Source: an uncultured Eubacterium sp. | GTDB taxonomy: Bacteria > Bacillota > Clostridia > Oscillospirales > Acutalibacteraceae | Direction of reading: 5' to 3' | NCBI RefSeq assembly: GCF_934525195.1 | Contig: NZ_CAKSZA010000001.1 | Location: 248,001-312,000 of the forward strand | DNA length: 64,000 bases | Shown here: piece by piece, positions 24,411 through 32,711 of the stretch | Position numbering within the stretch: the first letter of the stretch is position 1 | Layout of the letters: each line of letters starts with the position of its first letter | Made by a program: the position numbers and the translations under genes | The notes under the pieces: model-generated | Database searches by the model: none | Told to the model about the DNA's origin: nothing | Seen by the model: the letters and a program-made list of their open reading frames with translations, nothing else

Positions 24411-26193
24411 CGTCTTCACTCGCCTTAATATCAATTCCAAGCTCGCCGAGTTGAACATCATCAATATATGACGGAGCACCGCTCATAAGTTCACTTGCAT
24501 TTTGTACCTTAGGGAATGCGATGACATCACGGAGCGAATCAGCACCGCAGATAAGCATTGCAAGACGGTCAAGACCGATACCCATACCACCGTGAGGCGG
24601 AGCGGCATAGTGATAAGCATCAACAAGGAAGCCGAACTTTGCATCGATTTCTTCCTGTTCCATTCCGAGGAGTTCAAACATCTTGGTTTGAAGTTCGCAA
24701 TCGGTAATTCTCATTGAGCCCGAAGAAAGTTCTGTGCCGTTGAGTACAAGGTCGAATGCCTGAGCCTTAACCTTTGACTTGTCGGTATCAAGATACTGAA
24801 TACTCTCCTCCATAGGCATTGTGAACGGATGGTGAGCAGCAACCCACTCGCCTGTTTCTTCATCCATCTCAAAGAACGGCATTTCTGTAATCCAAAGGAA
24901 ATTCCACTTACCTTGCGGAATAAGGTCAAGTTCTTTGGCAACTGCAAGACGAAGTGCGCCCATAATTGTGAGAGCCTTGCGAGTTTTGTCGCTTACGATA
25001 AGAACAACATCGCCCTGCTCTGCACCGAGAGTTGAAAGGAGTTCTTCAAGTTCGCCGTCCTTGAGGAATTTTGCAAATGAGCAATTTGGCGCTTCATCTG
25101 CCCAACGAACATATGCAAGACCCTTTGCACCGATACCCTTTGCAAACTCTGTGAGTTTGTCAATCTTCTTTCTTGTGTATGTTGAAGCGGCGTTCTTTGC
25201 AACGATAGCCTTAACAGCACCGCCGTCTGCAATTGCACTCTTGAACACAACAAAATCGGTTTTGTCTGCCCAATCGGAAATATCCTCAATAAGCATATCA
25301 AAACGGGTGTCAGGCTTGTCCGAGCCGTATTTGTTCATAGCGTCGGCAAAAGTCATACGAGGAAGCGGGGCGTCAATGTTTACATCAATAGTCTGCTTCA
25401 TAAGTTTTGAAATAAAGCCCTCTGCCATATCCATAATATCGTCACAATCAACGAAACTCATTTCAAGGTCGATTTGAGTAAATTCAGGCTGACGGTCTGC
25501 ACGCAAGTCCTCATCACGGAAGCAACGAGCAAGCTGAATGTATCTGTCAAAGCCTGCAATCATTGTAAGTTGCTTATAAATCTGCGGAGACTGAGGCAAA
25601 GCGTAGAACTTGCCATTGTGAATTCTTGACGGAACAACATAGTCACGAGCACCCTCCGGAGTTGACTTAATCATCATAGGAGTTTCAATCTCGATAAAGT
25701 CGTTTGCATAGAAATACTCTCTTGCAATCTTTGCGATTTCGTGACGCATAAGAATGTTCTTTGTAAGCTTTTCGTTGCGAAGATTGAGGTATCTGTATTT
25801 AAGAGTGGTTTCGTCACCGACTTTTTCGCTCTTTTCAATCTCGAAAGGAGGAGTTTTTGCCTTTGAAACAATACGAAAATCGTTTACGATAACTTCGATT
25901 TCGCCTGTCGGAATGTCCTTGTTTTTGCTTTCTCTCTCTGCAACAACACCTGTTGCGGCAACAACATATTCACTTCTTACCGACTGTGCATCGGCAAAAA
26001 TTGCCCTGTCTGTTTGGTCGTTGAACGAAAGCTGAATGATACCTGTTCTGTCACGCAAGTCAATAAAGATGAGGTTGCCCAAATCTCTTTGACGCTGTAC
26101 CCAGCCGAAAACAGTGATTGTTTGACCGACATTCGAGATGTCAAACTTTGCACAATAATCTGTGCGCTTCATACCCTTAATTGAATTAGTCAT
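24403..26193 (-). CDS. aspS: Aspartyl-tRNA synthetase
   Basis: 596 aa, the long bacterial type. N-terminal OB-fold anticodon domain (GQTITVFGWVQRQRDLGNLIFIDLRDRTG), class II core with ESTPEGARDYVVPSR-like segment, FRDEDLRADRQPEFTQIDLEMSF, the bacterial insertion (GAD) domain about 280-420, and motif 3 GMGIGLDRLAMLICG. It attaches aspartate to tRNA-Asp. The start overlaps the end of hisS by eight bases, and the end overlaps yfbR. Whether it also mischarges tRNA-Asn cannot be read safely here; no gatCAB genes are in the window. Confidence 0.97.
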   Translation of the reverse strand: MTNSIKGMKRTDYCAKFDISNVGQTITVFGWVQRQRDLGNLIFIDLRDRTGIIQLSFNDQTDRAIFADAQSVRSEYVVAATGVVAERESKNKDIPTGEIEVIVNDFRIVSKAKTPPFEIEKSEKVGDETTLKYRYLNLRNEKLTKNILMRHEIAKIAREYFYANDFIEIETPMMIKSTPEGARDYVVPSRIHNGKFYALPQSPQIYKQLTMIAGFDRYIQLARCFRDEDLRADRQPEFTQIDLEMSFVDCDDIMDMAEGFISKLMKQTIDVNIDAPLPRMTFADAMNKYGSDKPDTRFDMLIEDISDWADKTDFVVFKSAIADGGAVKAIVAKNAASTYTRKKIDKLTEFAKGIGAKGLAYVRWADEAPNCSFAKFLKDGELEELLSTLGAEQGDVVLIVSDKTRKALTIMGALRLAVAKELDLIPQGKWNFLWITEMPFFEMDEETGEWVAAHHPFTMPMEESIQYLDTDKSKVKAQAFDLVLNGTELSSGSMRITDCELQTKMFELLGMEQEEIDAKFGFLVDAYHYAAPPHGGMGIGLDRLAMLICGADSLRDVIAFPKVQNASELMSGAPSYIDDVQLGELGIDIKASEDDE

Positions 26194-27535
26194 TATTTTG
26201 TCCTCCGAGAAATAGTGAATTAAAATCGAATGCCTCGCCGTTGATTTCCAAATCCTTGAGCTGGCTGTCGAGTGTTATGCTGTAAAATCCCGAAACAAAG
26301 GTTTCAAGGCTGATATCGCTTTGCTCGCCTGTTGCCATATCCTTGAGGACTGCCGATTTTGTATCCACTTCATTGTCGCCGATAACAACATTGTATTTTG
26401 CATTAATCTTGTCGGCATATTTCATTTGCGCACGAAGTGATCTGCCGTTCAAATCATAAACAACGCTGTATCCCTCATCACGCATATCTTTTGCAATTTC
26501 CACTGCCTTGAGAGTTGCCTTGTCGCCCATAGCAACAATGAACAAATCAGGACGGGACGGTTCAGGGAATTCGCAACCCTGTGCTTCCATAACAAGCTGA
26601 AGTCGTTCAAGTCCCATAGCGAAGCCGAGTGACGGTGTGTGCTGACCGCCGAGTTCCTCGATAAGTCCGTCATATCTGCCGCCACCGCAAACAGTGCCCT
26701 GTGCACCGATTGAATCGGCAACAAATTCAAATACGGTTTTTGTATAGTAATCAAGTCCTCTTACAATTTGAGGATTTACGATATATTCGATATTCATAGC
26801 GTCAAGGTAGCTCTTTGTTTTTTCAAAATGCTCCTTGCACTCATCGCAAAGATAATCAAGAACAACCGGAGCGTCCTTTGCGATTTCGCTGCAGACAGGG
26901 CTTTTGCAATCAAGAATACGCATTGGGTTGCGGTCAAGTCTGTCACGGCAAGTGTCGCAAAGTTCGTCAACTCTTGAAGCAAAATATTCCTTGAGTGCCT
27001 TGTGATATTCCGCACGGCAGGTTGGACAACCGATTGAATTAAGTTCAAGGTGCAAATCCTTTACGCCGAGTTCATCAAAAATCTGCTTTGCAAGTGCAAT
27101 CATCTCTGCGTCTGCAAGAGGTGAAGTTGCGCCGAAACACTCAATGCCGAATTGGTGAAATTCACGAAGTCTGCCTGCCTGTGGTTTTTCGTAGCGATAG
27201 CAAGAAGTGAGATAACAAATCTTTTGAGGAAGCGCCTCGTTTGAAAGACCGTTTTCCAAAAATGCTCTTGCCGCACCTGCTGTGCCCTCCGGACGAAGCG
27301 TGATTGAACGACCGCCCTTGTCGTCAAATGTGTACATCTCTTTTTGTACGACATCCGTTGTATCGCCCACACCTCTTTGGAAAAGCTCGGTGTGTTCAAA
27401 CACAGGAGTTCTCATTTCTTTGTAGCCAAAATTTTCGGCAACTGTGAGGCAAGTAGCCTCGATATATTGATTTTTGTACACTTCGGACGGCAAAACATCC
27501 TTTGTGCCCTTGATAGCTTTTGTTATAAGTGCCAT
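26186..27535 (-). CDS. hisS: Histidyl-tRNA synthetase
   Basis: 449 aa. Class II synthetase with GTKDVLPSEVY, motif 2 CYRYEKPQAGRLREFHQFGIE, the histidine motifs ALAKQI... and VRGLDYYTKTVFEF, GGGRYDGLIEELGG and motif 3 GFAMGLERLQLV, followed by the C-terminal anticodon-binding domain (about 345-430). It charges tRNA-His. Start ATG 27535 follows TAGGAGAAC. hisS-aspS is a classic Firmicutes pair; no T-box is seen upstream, only a short hairpin. Confidence 0.97.
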   Translation of the reverse strand: MALITKAIKGTKDVLPSEVYKNQYIEATCLTVAENFGYKEMRTPVFEHTELFQRGVGDTTDVVQKEMYTFDDKGGRSITLRPEGTAGAARAFLENGLSNEALPQKICYLTSCYRYEKPQAGRLREFHQFGIECFGATSPLADAEMIALAKQIFDELGVKDLHLELNSIGCPTCRAEYHKALKEYFASRVDELCDTCRDRLDRNPMRILDCKSPVCSEIAKDAPVVLDYLCDECKEHFEKTKSYLDAMNIEYIVNPQIVRGLDYYTKTVFEFVADSIGAQGTVCGGGRYDGLIEELGGQHTPSLGFAMGLERLQLVMEAQGCEFPEPSRPDLFIVAMGDKATLKAVEIAKDMRDEGYSVVYDLNGRSLRAQMKYADKINAKYNVVIGDNEVDTKSAVLKDMATGEQSDISLETFVSGFYSITLDSQLKDLEINGEAFDFNSLFLGGQNND

Positions 27536-27560
27536 AGCTGTTCTCCTATATACAACATTT

Positions 27561-27585
27561 GAGGTGCAAGTTTTTCTTGCACCTC
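27561..27585. terminator. Hairpin between mgsA-like gene and hisS
   Basis: Perfect stem GAGGTGCAAG / CTTGCACCTC with a 5-base loop. On the minus strand it lacks a clean T-run, so it may be a weak terminator for the upstream gene or a stabilising hairpin of the hisS leader. Confidence 0.5.
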
Positions 27586-27604
27586 GTTATTATAATTTAT
27601 GAAA

Positions 27605-28021
27605 TTACTTTTTTTGATTATATCTTGGGTTAACGATTTCTCTCCATTCAAAGTCGCCTCTTTCAACACCTCTGATAAGTGCCTCGGCAGTTGCAATGTT
27701 GGTTGCAAACGGAATGTTGTGCACATCACACAAGCGGAGCAAATCATTGTCGTTTGGCTCGTGCGGTTTTGGATTAAGCGGATCTCTGAAGAAAATCAAG
27801 AGGTCAATTTCATTGCACGCAATACGGCTTGCAATCTGCTGTCCGCCTCCCTGCGCACCACTCAAAAAGCAATTAATTTCCAAGCCTGTTGCTTCTTTTA
27901 CAAGCTTGCCTGTTGTACCCGTTGCGCAAACATCATGTCTGCTGATGATTCCGCAATACGCAATACAAAACTGAACCAAAAGTTCTTTTTTAGCATCGTG
28001 TGCAATAAGTGCGATGTTCAT
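27605..28021 (-). CDS. mgsA: Methylglyoxal-synthase-like protein lacking two catalytic aspartates
   Basis: 138 aa, full length for MgsA. The fold markers are present: [10 protein letters not shown] (His8, Asp9), [24 protein letters not shown] (Asp80), PHEP (His87) and [10 protein letters not shown]. MgsA normally converts dihydroxyacetone phosphate to methylglyoxal and phosphate. However the residue matching E. coli catalytic Asp71 is Gly60 (QGGGQQ instead of GGDQQ) and that matching Asp101 is Asn90 (HEPND). The codons read GGA and AAC in this sequence. It may be a low-activity enzyme, a phosphate-binding sensor or a different lyase. It lies between pbp2 and hisS with its own promoter and an AGGAGAGG ribosome site. 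Confidence 0.85.
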   Translation of the reverse strand: MNIALIAHDAKKELLVQFCIAYCGIISRHDVCATGTTGKLVKEATGLEINCFLSGAQGGGQQIASRIACNEIDLLIFFRDPLNPKPHEPNDNDLLRLCDVHNIPFATNIATAEALIRGVERGDFEWREIVNPRYNQKK

Positions 28022-28080
28022 AGTACCTCTCCTAAATAAAATTTATCATAATATCTCATTTTAAATTCTTTATATTATAT

Positions 28081-28108
28081 ATAATACCATATTACAGCGA
28101 ATTTTCAA
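28081..28108 (-). promoter_or_regulatory. Probable promoter of the mgsA-like gene
   Basis: Minus strand TTGAAA (28103-28108), 16-base spacer, TATTAT (28081-28086), in an AT-rich gap downstream of pbp2. Confidence 0.55.
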
Positions 28109-28124
28109 GATTTTTTTAAAAATT

Positions 28125-30152
28125 TTACGGTAAAAGTGAAGAATCTGTCTGAGCCTTTTCTTCGCTGTCGTTATTGCTGTAATAATAATCGATAATTGCG
28201 GCGGTTATCTCGGCAGTTGATGAACCCGAACCTGCTGTTTCGATAGCCGAAGCAACGCTGATTTCAGGATTGTCATACGGTGCAAAGGTGATAAGGAAAC
28301 CGTTGTTGTGCTTAACGCCGTTTACAACTACCTGTGAAGTACCCGTTTTACAAGCGGTCTTAACCTTTAATTTATTGAACACTCTGTTCGGTCCGCCGTA
28401 AAGTGAAACTCTGCGCATACCCGATTTTACAATATCAAAGGTCTTTTTGCTTACTCCTGTTTCCTCCTCAACGGTTACGCCTGTTTCGTTGACAACGCCT
28501 GTTGACGAAGAAATCTTTGATTTGACAAAATGTGTTTTATATCTTGTGCCTCCGTTTGCAACAGTTGCACAATAATTGGCAAGCTGAAGCGGAGTCAAAA
28601 GGTTGTCGGACTGACCGATGGCACATTGAACGGTGTCACCCGGTCGCCATACCATATCAAACTTCTTTCGATATTCGGGACCTGCCATAATACCCTTTGA
28701 TTCAGGAATTTCAACACCTGTTTTTTGACCCAATCCAAACATCTTGCCGTACTTGTTCATAAGGTCAATACCGAGTCGTTGAGAAGTGTTATAGAAGAAA
28801 ATATTGCAGGAATGTTCAAGTGCGCCCTCAACATTAAGTCCGCCGTGAGTGCCCGTGCACTTAAAGGTCATATCCGAAATTTTAAAGGTGTGATTACAGT
28901 AAATATAGGTGTCTTTTGTGATTTTGCCCTCCTCAAGTCCTGCAACAGCCATAAGCGGCTTGAAAGTCGAACCCGGAGCAAAGGCGCTCATCGCAAAGCG
29001 GTTGAACAAAGGCTTTTTGCTGTTGGAAGCAAGTTTTTGATAATCGCTGTAATATTCATCCAAATTGAAAGTAGGATAGTTTGCGGCAGAAAGAATTTCA
29101 CCGCTGTGTACATTCTCAACAACAACCGCACCTGTTGCGACTCCCGAAGTCTTTAAACAAATTTTGCGGAGCTTTTTCTCGGCGATTTTTTGCATATCCT
29201 TGTCGATAGTCAAAACTATTGTGTCGCCCTGCACAGGCTCTTTTGTGACAGTTTCGGTGACATTGCCCTCTGCGTCAATAGTGACGGTTTTTTCACCAGG
29301 AGTGCCACGCAAATCAGCCTCGCAAGCCTTTTCAATGCCCGACTCACCGATTTCATCGCTAATGCCGTAGCCGCTGTCTTTGAGTTCGGCATATTCCTCG
29401 GCATTGATTTTTCTTACAGTGCCGATAATGTGAGCGGCAAGTGACGGGTCGGTATATGAACGATATGCCACAACCTGCACATCAGCACCACGATAACCCG
29501 TTTTGTTTTCCTTGATTTGAGCAACGGTTTTGTCGCTGACATCATCTGCGATTGTAACAGGATTTGAAACAGAAAACAGACATCTTGTAAGCTCGTATCT
29601 GATATTGCCGATTTCAAGTGCGGTCTTTGTGTCGTATCTTTCAAGCCCGTACTTTTCCACCATTGCGTCAAAACAGTTTTGAGCGGTTGCATAGGACTGA
29701 AGATTGAACATATCCTTGCTTTTCATTGTTTTGATGGCAGACTCAAAGTTCTCGTCATCCTTTTCGGTAAAAAACTTTATCTTGCCGTTTTTGCCAACTT
29801 TCAGAGGAAGATTGTGAACATACTCCTCCTTGTTTTTGTTGAAAAGCTTTATCAAATTGATAACAATCGCATTTCTTGCTTCGTTATTTTTTGCACTCGG
29901 AAAATATGCCGCATCAAGAATAATGCTGTTGCCCTTTCGGTTTGTAACAAGGATATTGCCGTTGCGGTCAACAATCTCTCCCCTTGCCGCCTCGATTGAT
30001 ACGGTATAGGTTTGGACAGCGCTGCTCTGAGCAACATAGTATTCGTTATTTTTGATTTGTATATCATAAAGGTCATAGCCAAAGCCGAACAATGTTGCAA
30101 TAACTAAAATAATCACAATAGCTGTTCTTGAACTTTTATATCTGTTGCCCAC
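28125..30152 (-). CDS. mrdA: Penicillin-binding protein 2-type transpeptidase of the elongation machinery
   Basis: 675 aa. One N-terminal transmembrane helix (about 10-28), a dimerisation/pedestal domain with RGEIVDRNG, then the class B transpeptidase domain with active-site STFK (395-398), SCN (448-450) and KTG (602-604). It crosslinks peptidoglycan during side-wall synthesis. It is the last gene of mreB-mreC-mreD-pbp2, 33 bases after mreD, as in other rod-shape operons. Length is typical for clostridial PBP2. ATG 30152 follows AAGGAGAG. Confidence 0.94.
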   Translation of the reverse strand: MGNRYKSSRTAIVIILVIATLFGFGYDLYDIQIKNNEYYVAQSSAVQTYTVSIEAARGEIVDRNGNILVTNRKGNSIILDAAYFPSAKNNEARNAIVINLIKLFNKNKEEYVHNLPLKVGKNGKIKFFTEKDDENFESAIKTMKSKDMFNLQSYATAQNCFDAMVEKYGLERYDTKTALEIGNIRYELTRCLFSVSNPVTIADDVSDKTVAQIKENKTGYRGADVQVVAYRSYTDPSLAAHIIGTVRKINAEEYAELKDSGYGISDEIGESGIEKACEADLRGTPGEKTVTIDAEGNVTETVTKEPVQGDTIVLTIDKDMQKIAEKKLRKICLKTSGVATGAVVVENVHSGEILSAANYPTFNLDEYYSDYQKLASNSKKPLFNRFAMSAFAPGSTFKPLMAVAGLEEGKITKDTYIYCNHTFKISDMTFKCTGTHGGLNVEGALEHSCNIFFYNTSQRLGIDLMNKYGKMFGLGQKTGVEIPESKGIMAGPEYRKKFDMVWRPGDTVQCAIGQSDNLLTPLQLANYCATVANGGTRYKTHFVKSKISSSTGVVNETGVTVEEETGVSKKTFDIVKSGMRRVSLYGGPNRVFNKLKVKTACKTGTSQVVVNGVKHNNGFLITFAPYDNPEISVASAIETAGSGSSTAEITAAIIDYYYSNNDSEEKAQTDSSLLP

Positions 30153-30185
30153 AACGCACTCTCCTTTCTTAAAATCCTAAAATAG

Positions 30186-30701
30186 TTAAGCCTTATTGAG
30201 TTTGTTTTTAAGCGGCACAAAAGCAAGGTTCATAAAGAATGTCACAACCGCCGTGTAGAAAAATGACGGCAAATAAAACGTGAAAAAGGCTGCTGTTGAG
30301 CCGTCACCACCCTTGATGACAACGAAAACAAGCCAATAAATCAAAACATACAAAAAAGTGAAAACAATCGCACCGACCGTGCCGACCCAGAAAGTCGGAC
30401 GGAAAATATGCGTGAGCAAAACGCTCATAATATAGCACGCAACCATAAGGAACAGGCAATTAAATACCATATGGTGTGCCGCCGTTATATCCCACAACAA
30501 ACCTGCAAACAAGCCGATAAGTGCCGACGCTTTTTCATCCTCGTCAAGCGACAGCAAAACAGCCGCAGGAATGAGGAAAAAGCACCTTGCACCGCCGATT
30601 TCAAACCACAGTCCGCCTACATTTTGGAGCAATGACAGCAGGCACAAAATCACGGCATAAACGACATATTTAATTGTGCGTTCCTTTTTTGTAAGTTCCA
30701 T
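30186..30701 (-). CDS. mreD: Rod shape-determining protein MreD
   Basis: 171 aa, about five transmembrane helices, with the MreD landmarks LQNVGGLWFEIGGARCFFLIPAAV near the start and GLFAGLLWDI in the middle. MreD is a membrane subunit of the elongasome, binding MreC and PBP2. It starts 10 bases after mreC. The family is weakly conserved in sequence; identity rests on topology, the GLxxGLxxD-type motif and operon position. Confidence 0.9.
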   Translation of the reverse strand: MELTKKERTIKYVVYAVILCLLSLLQNVGGLWFEIGGARCFFLIPAAVLLSLDEDEKASALIGLFAGLLWDITAAHHMVFNCLFLMVACYIMSVLLTHIFRPTFWVGTVGAIVFTFLYVLIYWLVFVVIKGGDGSTAAFFTFYLPSFFYTAVVTFFMNLAFVPLKNKLNKA

Positions 30702-30711
30702 TAAACAATCC

Positions 30712-31545
30712 TTAATTCTTGTAATCTGTGAGTATAAAGCAAGTGTTTATGCTTTCAATAGCAGTTCCCGGCGTGATGATTGCATAAGACGAAATATCGG
30801 TTGATTCGTCTGCAATTTCATCAACCGTGCCGATAATCAATCCCTTTGGCACAGTTCCGCCGACGCCTGCCGTGCAAATAATAGCCTCGTTTGTAATCTT
30901 TGTTGTGGCATCAAGGTTTGCCATCTTACACTTGTTTTCCTTGGCAAGACTCGCCGTGCCCGTTACATAAGAAATCTCGTTTGAAATAAGTTCGTATGCC
31001 GACACGCTGAAATCAGGGTCAAGTATAGTCTTGACCACGCTATAAGTAGGATAAGCCTTGTCAACAACGCCGACAAGATACTTGCCGTACATAACCGCAT
31101 CGCCGACAGCAACGCCGTTTACAGTACCCTTTGAAACAGTGAACGACTTGTATATATCCGCACTGTCTCTGCCCGTTACGGAAGCCTCAACAAATCGGAA
31201 ATCCTTGTGTTCTTCCTTGACTCCGAGGAATTCCTTGTAAAGCTCATTTTGTCTTTTTAAATTTTCGTAATCAACAAGCTGTGACTGCAAATCACCGATT
31301 TGTGACTGGAGTTTTCTTATCTCTTTTTCATACTGAGCGTTTCCGCTTACATTGCCCGAAACATTATCAAGACCGTTTGAAATTTTCTGTGCAACATAAT
31401 GAGCGGGAGAAAACAGCGTGCCCACAACGGTTGACTGTGCAGTTTCGCCATGACCGTTTGCGGCGGCAATAAGTGCACCAATCAAGAACACGGCAATAAT
31501 GCTCACAACCATTTTGAACGGTTTTGTGTTAAATAAATTTTTCAT
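30712..31545 (-). CDS. mreC: Rod shape-determining protein MreC
   Basis: 277 aa. Short cytoplasmic tail, one transmembrane helix (about 11-29), a coiled coil (about 70-105) and an extracytoplasmic beta-barrel domain with VTGRDSADIYKSFTVSKGTVNGV and SAYELISNEISYVTG. MreC activates PBP2 and ties it to MreB. It lies 18 bases after mreB and 10 bases before mreD. Confidence 0.95.
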   Translation of the reverse strand: MKNLFNTKPFKMVVSIIAVFLIGALIAAANGHGETAQSTVVGTLFSPAHYVAQKISNGLDNVSGNVSGNAQYEKEIRKLQSQIGDLQSQLVDYENLKRQNELYKEFLGVKEEHKDFRFVEASVTGRDSADIYKSFTVSKGTVNGVAVGDAVMYGKYLVGVVDKAYPTYSVVKTILDPDFSVSAYELISNEISYVTGTASLAKENKCKMANLDATTKITNEAIICTAGVGGTVPKGLIIGTVDEIADESTDISSYAIITPGTAIESINTCFILTDYKN

Positions 31546-31563
31546 ATTCGATTCACTTCTGTA

Positions 31564-32544
31564 TTATTTTGCTCTGCGGAGCTTGATTGATGTGCCGAGT
31601 GCAACACAATCGGTTGAATTTTCAGGCACGATAATCGGAATTTTAATTTCGTTTTCAATCAAATCACGAAGCCCACGAAGTCGGCTTGCACCGCCTGTGA
31701 GATAAATTCCACGGTCGATAATATCAGCCGAAAGTTCAGGGAGAGTAACCTCAAGAGTTTCCTTGACAGCGGTCAATATTTGACCGACAGGTTCTTGGAG
31801 AACTTCACGAATGTCGGATGATGTAATCTCCACACTTCCCGGAAGTCCGTCAGTAAGATTTCTGCCTCTTACCTCCATAGCGGCTTCGCCGTCATATTCC
31901 AATGCAGAGCCGATTTTAAGCTTGATATCCTCTGCCGTACGCTCGCCGATAAGAAGATTGTGAGTCTTGCGCATATAAGTTACGATTACATCGTCCATAG
32001 CCTCACCGCCGACCTTGATGCTGTTGCAGCACGCAATTCCGCCGAGAGAGAGCACGGCAATATCGGTTGTACCGCCGCCAATGTCGATAATCATTGAACC
32101 TGTTGCCTCATAAACAGGAAGTCCTGCGCCGAGAGCCGCTGCCATCGATTGCTCAACAAGTTCTACTTCCTGAGCACCTGCCGAACGAACAGCATCCTCA
32201 ACGGCTCTGCGTTCAACCTCTGTTACATCAGACGGAACGCTGACAACAACCCTTGTTTTTGTAAAAACATTGCGTGATGTTGAACGGTCCATAAAATCGT
32301 GAAGCATATCCGCAGTCATATCAAAGTCAGCAATAACGCCTGCCCTCATAGGTCTGACAGCAACGATTGAACCCGGTGTTCTGCCAATCATATTTTTTGC
32401 TTCGTTTCCCGTTGCAAGCACTCTCTTTGATTTTACATCAACTGCCACAACAGACGGCTCATTAATTATAATATGACCTTTTTTGTCGGCAACTCTTGTG
32501 TTGGATGTGCCGAGATCAATTCCAATATCTCTTGAAAAAAGCAT
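31564..32544 (-). CDS. mreB: Rod shape-determining protein MreB (actin homologue)
   Basis: 326 aa from ATG 32544 (MLFSRDIGIDLGTSN). The actin-fold nucleotide motifs are complete: phosphate 1 GIDLGTSNTRV, connect 1, phosphate 2 IDIGGGTTDIAVLS and adenosine TGGASRLRGL. MreB filaments guide the wall-elongation complex. An in-frame ATG at 32562 adds six residues, but neither start has a strong ribosome site; MreB proteins usually begin within a few residues of the FSRDIGIDLGT motif, which favours the shorter one. First gene of the shape operon. Confidence 0.95.
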   Translation of the reverse strand: MLFSRDIGIDLGTSNTRVADKKGHIIINEPSVVAVDVKSKRVLATGNEAKNMIGRTPGSIVAVRPMRAGVIADFDMTADMLHDFMDRSTSRNVFTKTRVVVSVPSDVTEVERRAVEDAVRSAGAQEVELVEQSMAAALGAGLPVYEATGSMIIDIGGGTTDIAVLSLGGIACCNSIKVGGEAMDDVIVTYMRKTHNLLIGERTAEDIKLKIGSALEYDGEAAMEVRGRNLTDGLPGSVEITSSDIREVLQEPVGQILTAVKETLEVTLPELSADIIDRGIYLTGGASRLRGLRDLIENEIKIPIIVPENSTDCVALGTSIKLRRAK

Positions 32545-32584
32545 TTTAAAACCCGCTTTCATAATTATTTCATATCAATTTATT

Positions 32585-32613
32585 ATTATATAATATAGAA
32601 TAGATAATCTCAA
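32585..32613 (-). promoter_or_regulatory. Promoter of the mreBCD-pbp2 operon
   Basis: Minus strand TTGAGA (32608-32613), 17-base spacer, TATAAT (32585-32590). Confidence 0.75.
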
Positions 32614-32651
32614 CAGTTATTTGAAAATTTAATAAAAATGTCAAATTATAC

Positions 32652-32684
32652 AAAAAACCTCCTGCGTGAACAGAAGGTTTTTGT
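32652..32684 (-). terminator. Terminator of the sugar transporter gene
   Basis: Minus strand AAAACCTTCTG / CAGGAGGTTTT with one mismatch, followed by a T-run; lies just after the transporter stop. Confidence 0.75.
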
Positions 32685-32711
32685 GTCAAAATATTTCTAT
32701 GTCAGCCAAAA

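Noticed and set aside
23829..24428. 199-codon plus-strand open frame opposite the yfbR-like gene
   Set aside because: It is the antisense of a well-recognised HD-domain gene, with a Cys/Phe-rich composition typical of shadows.
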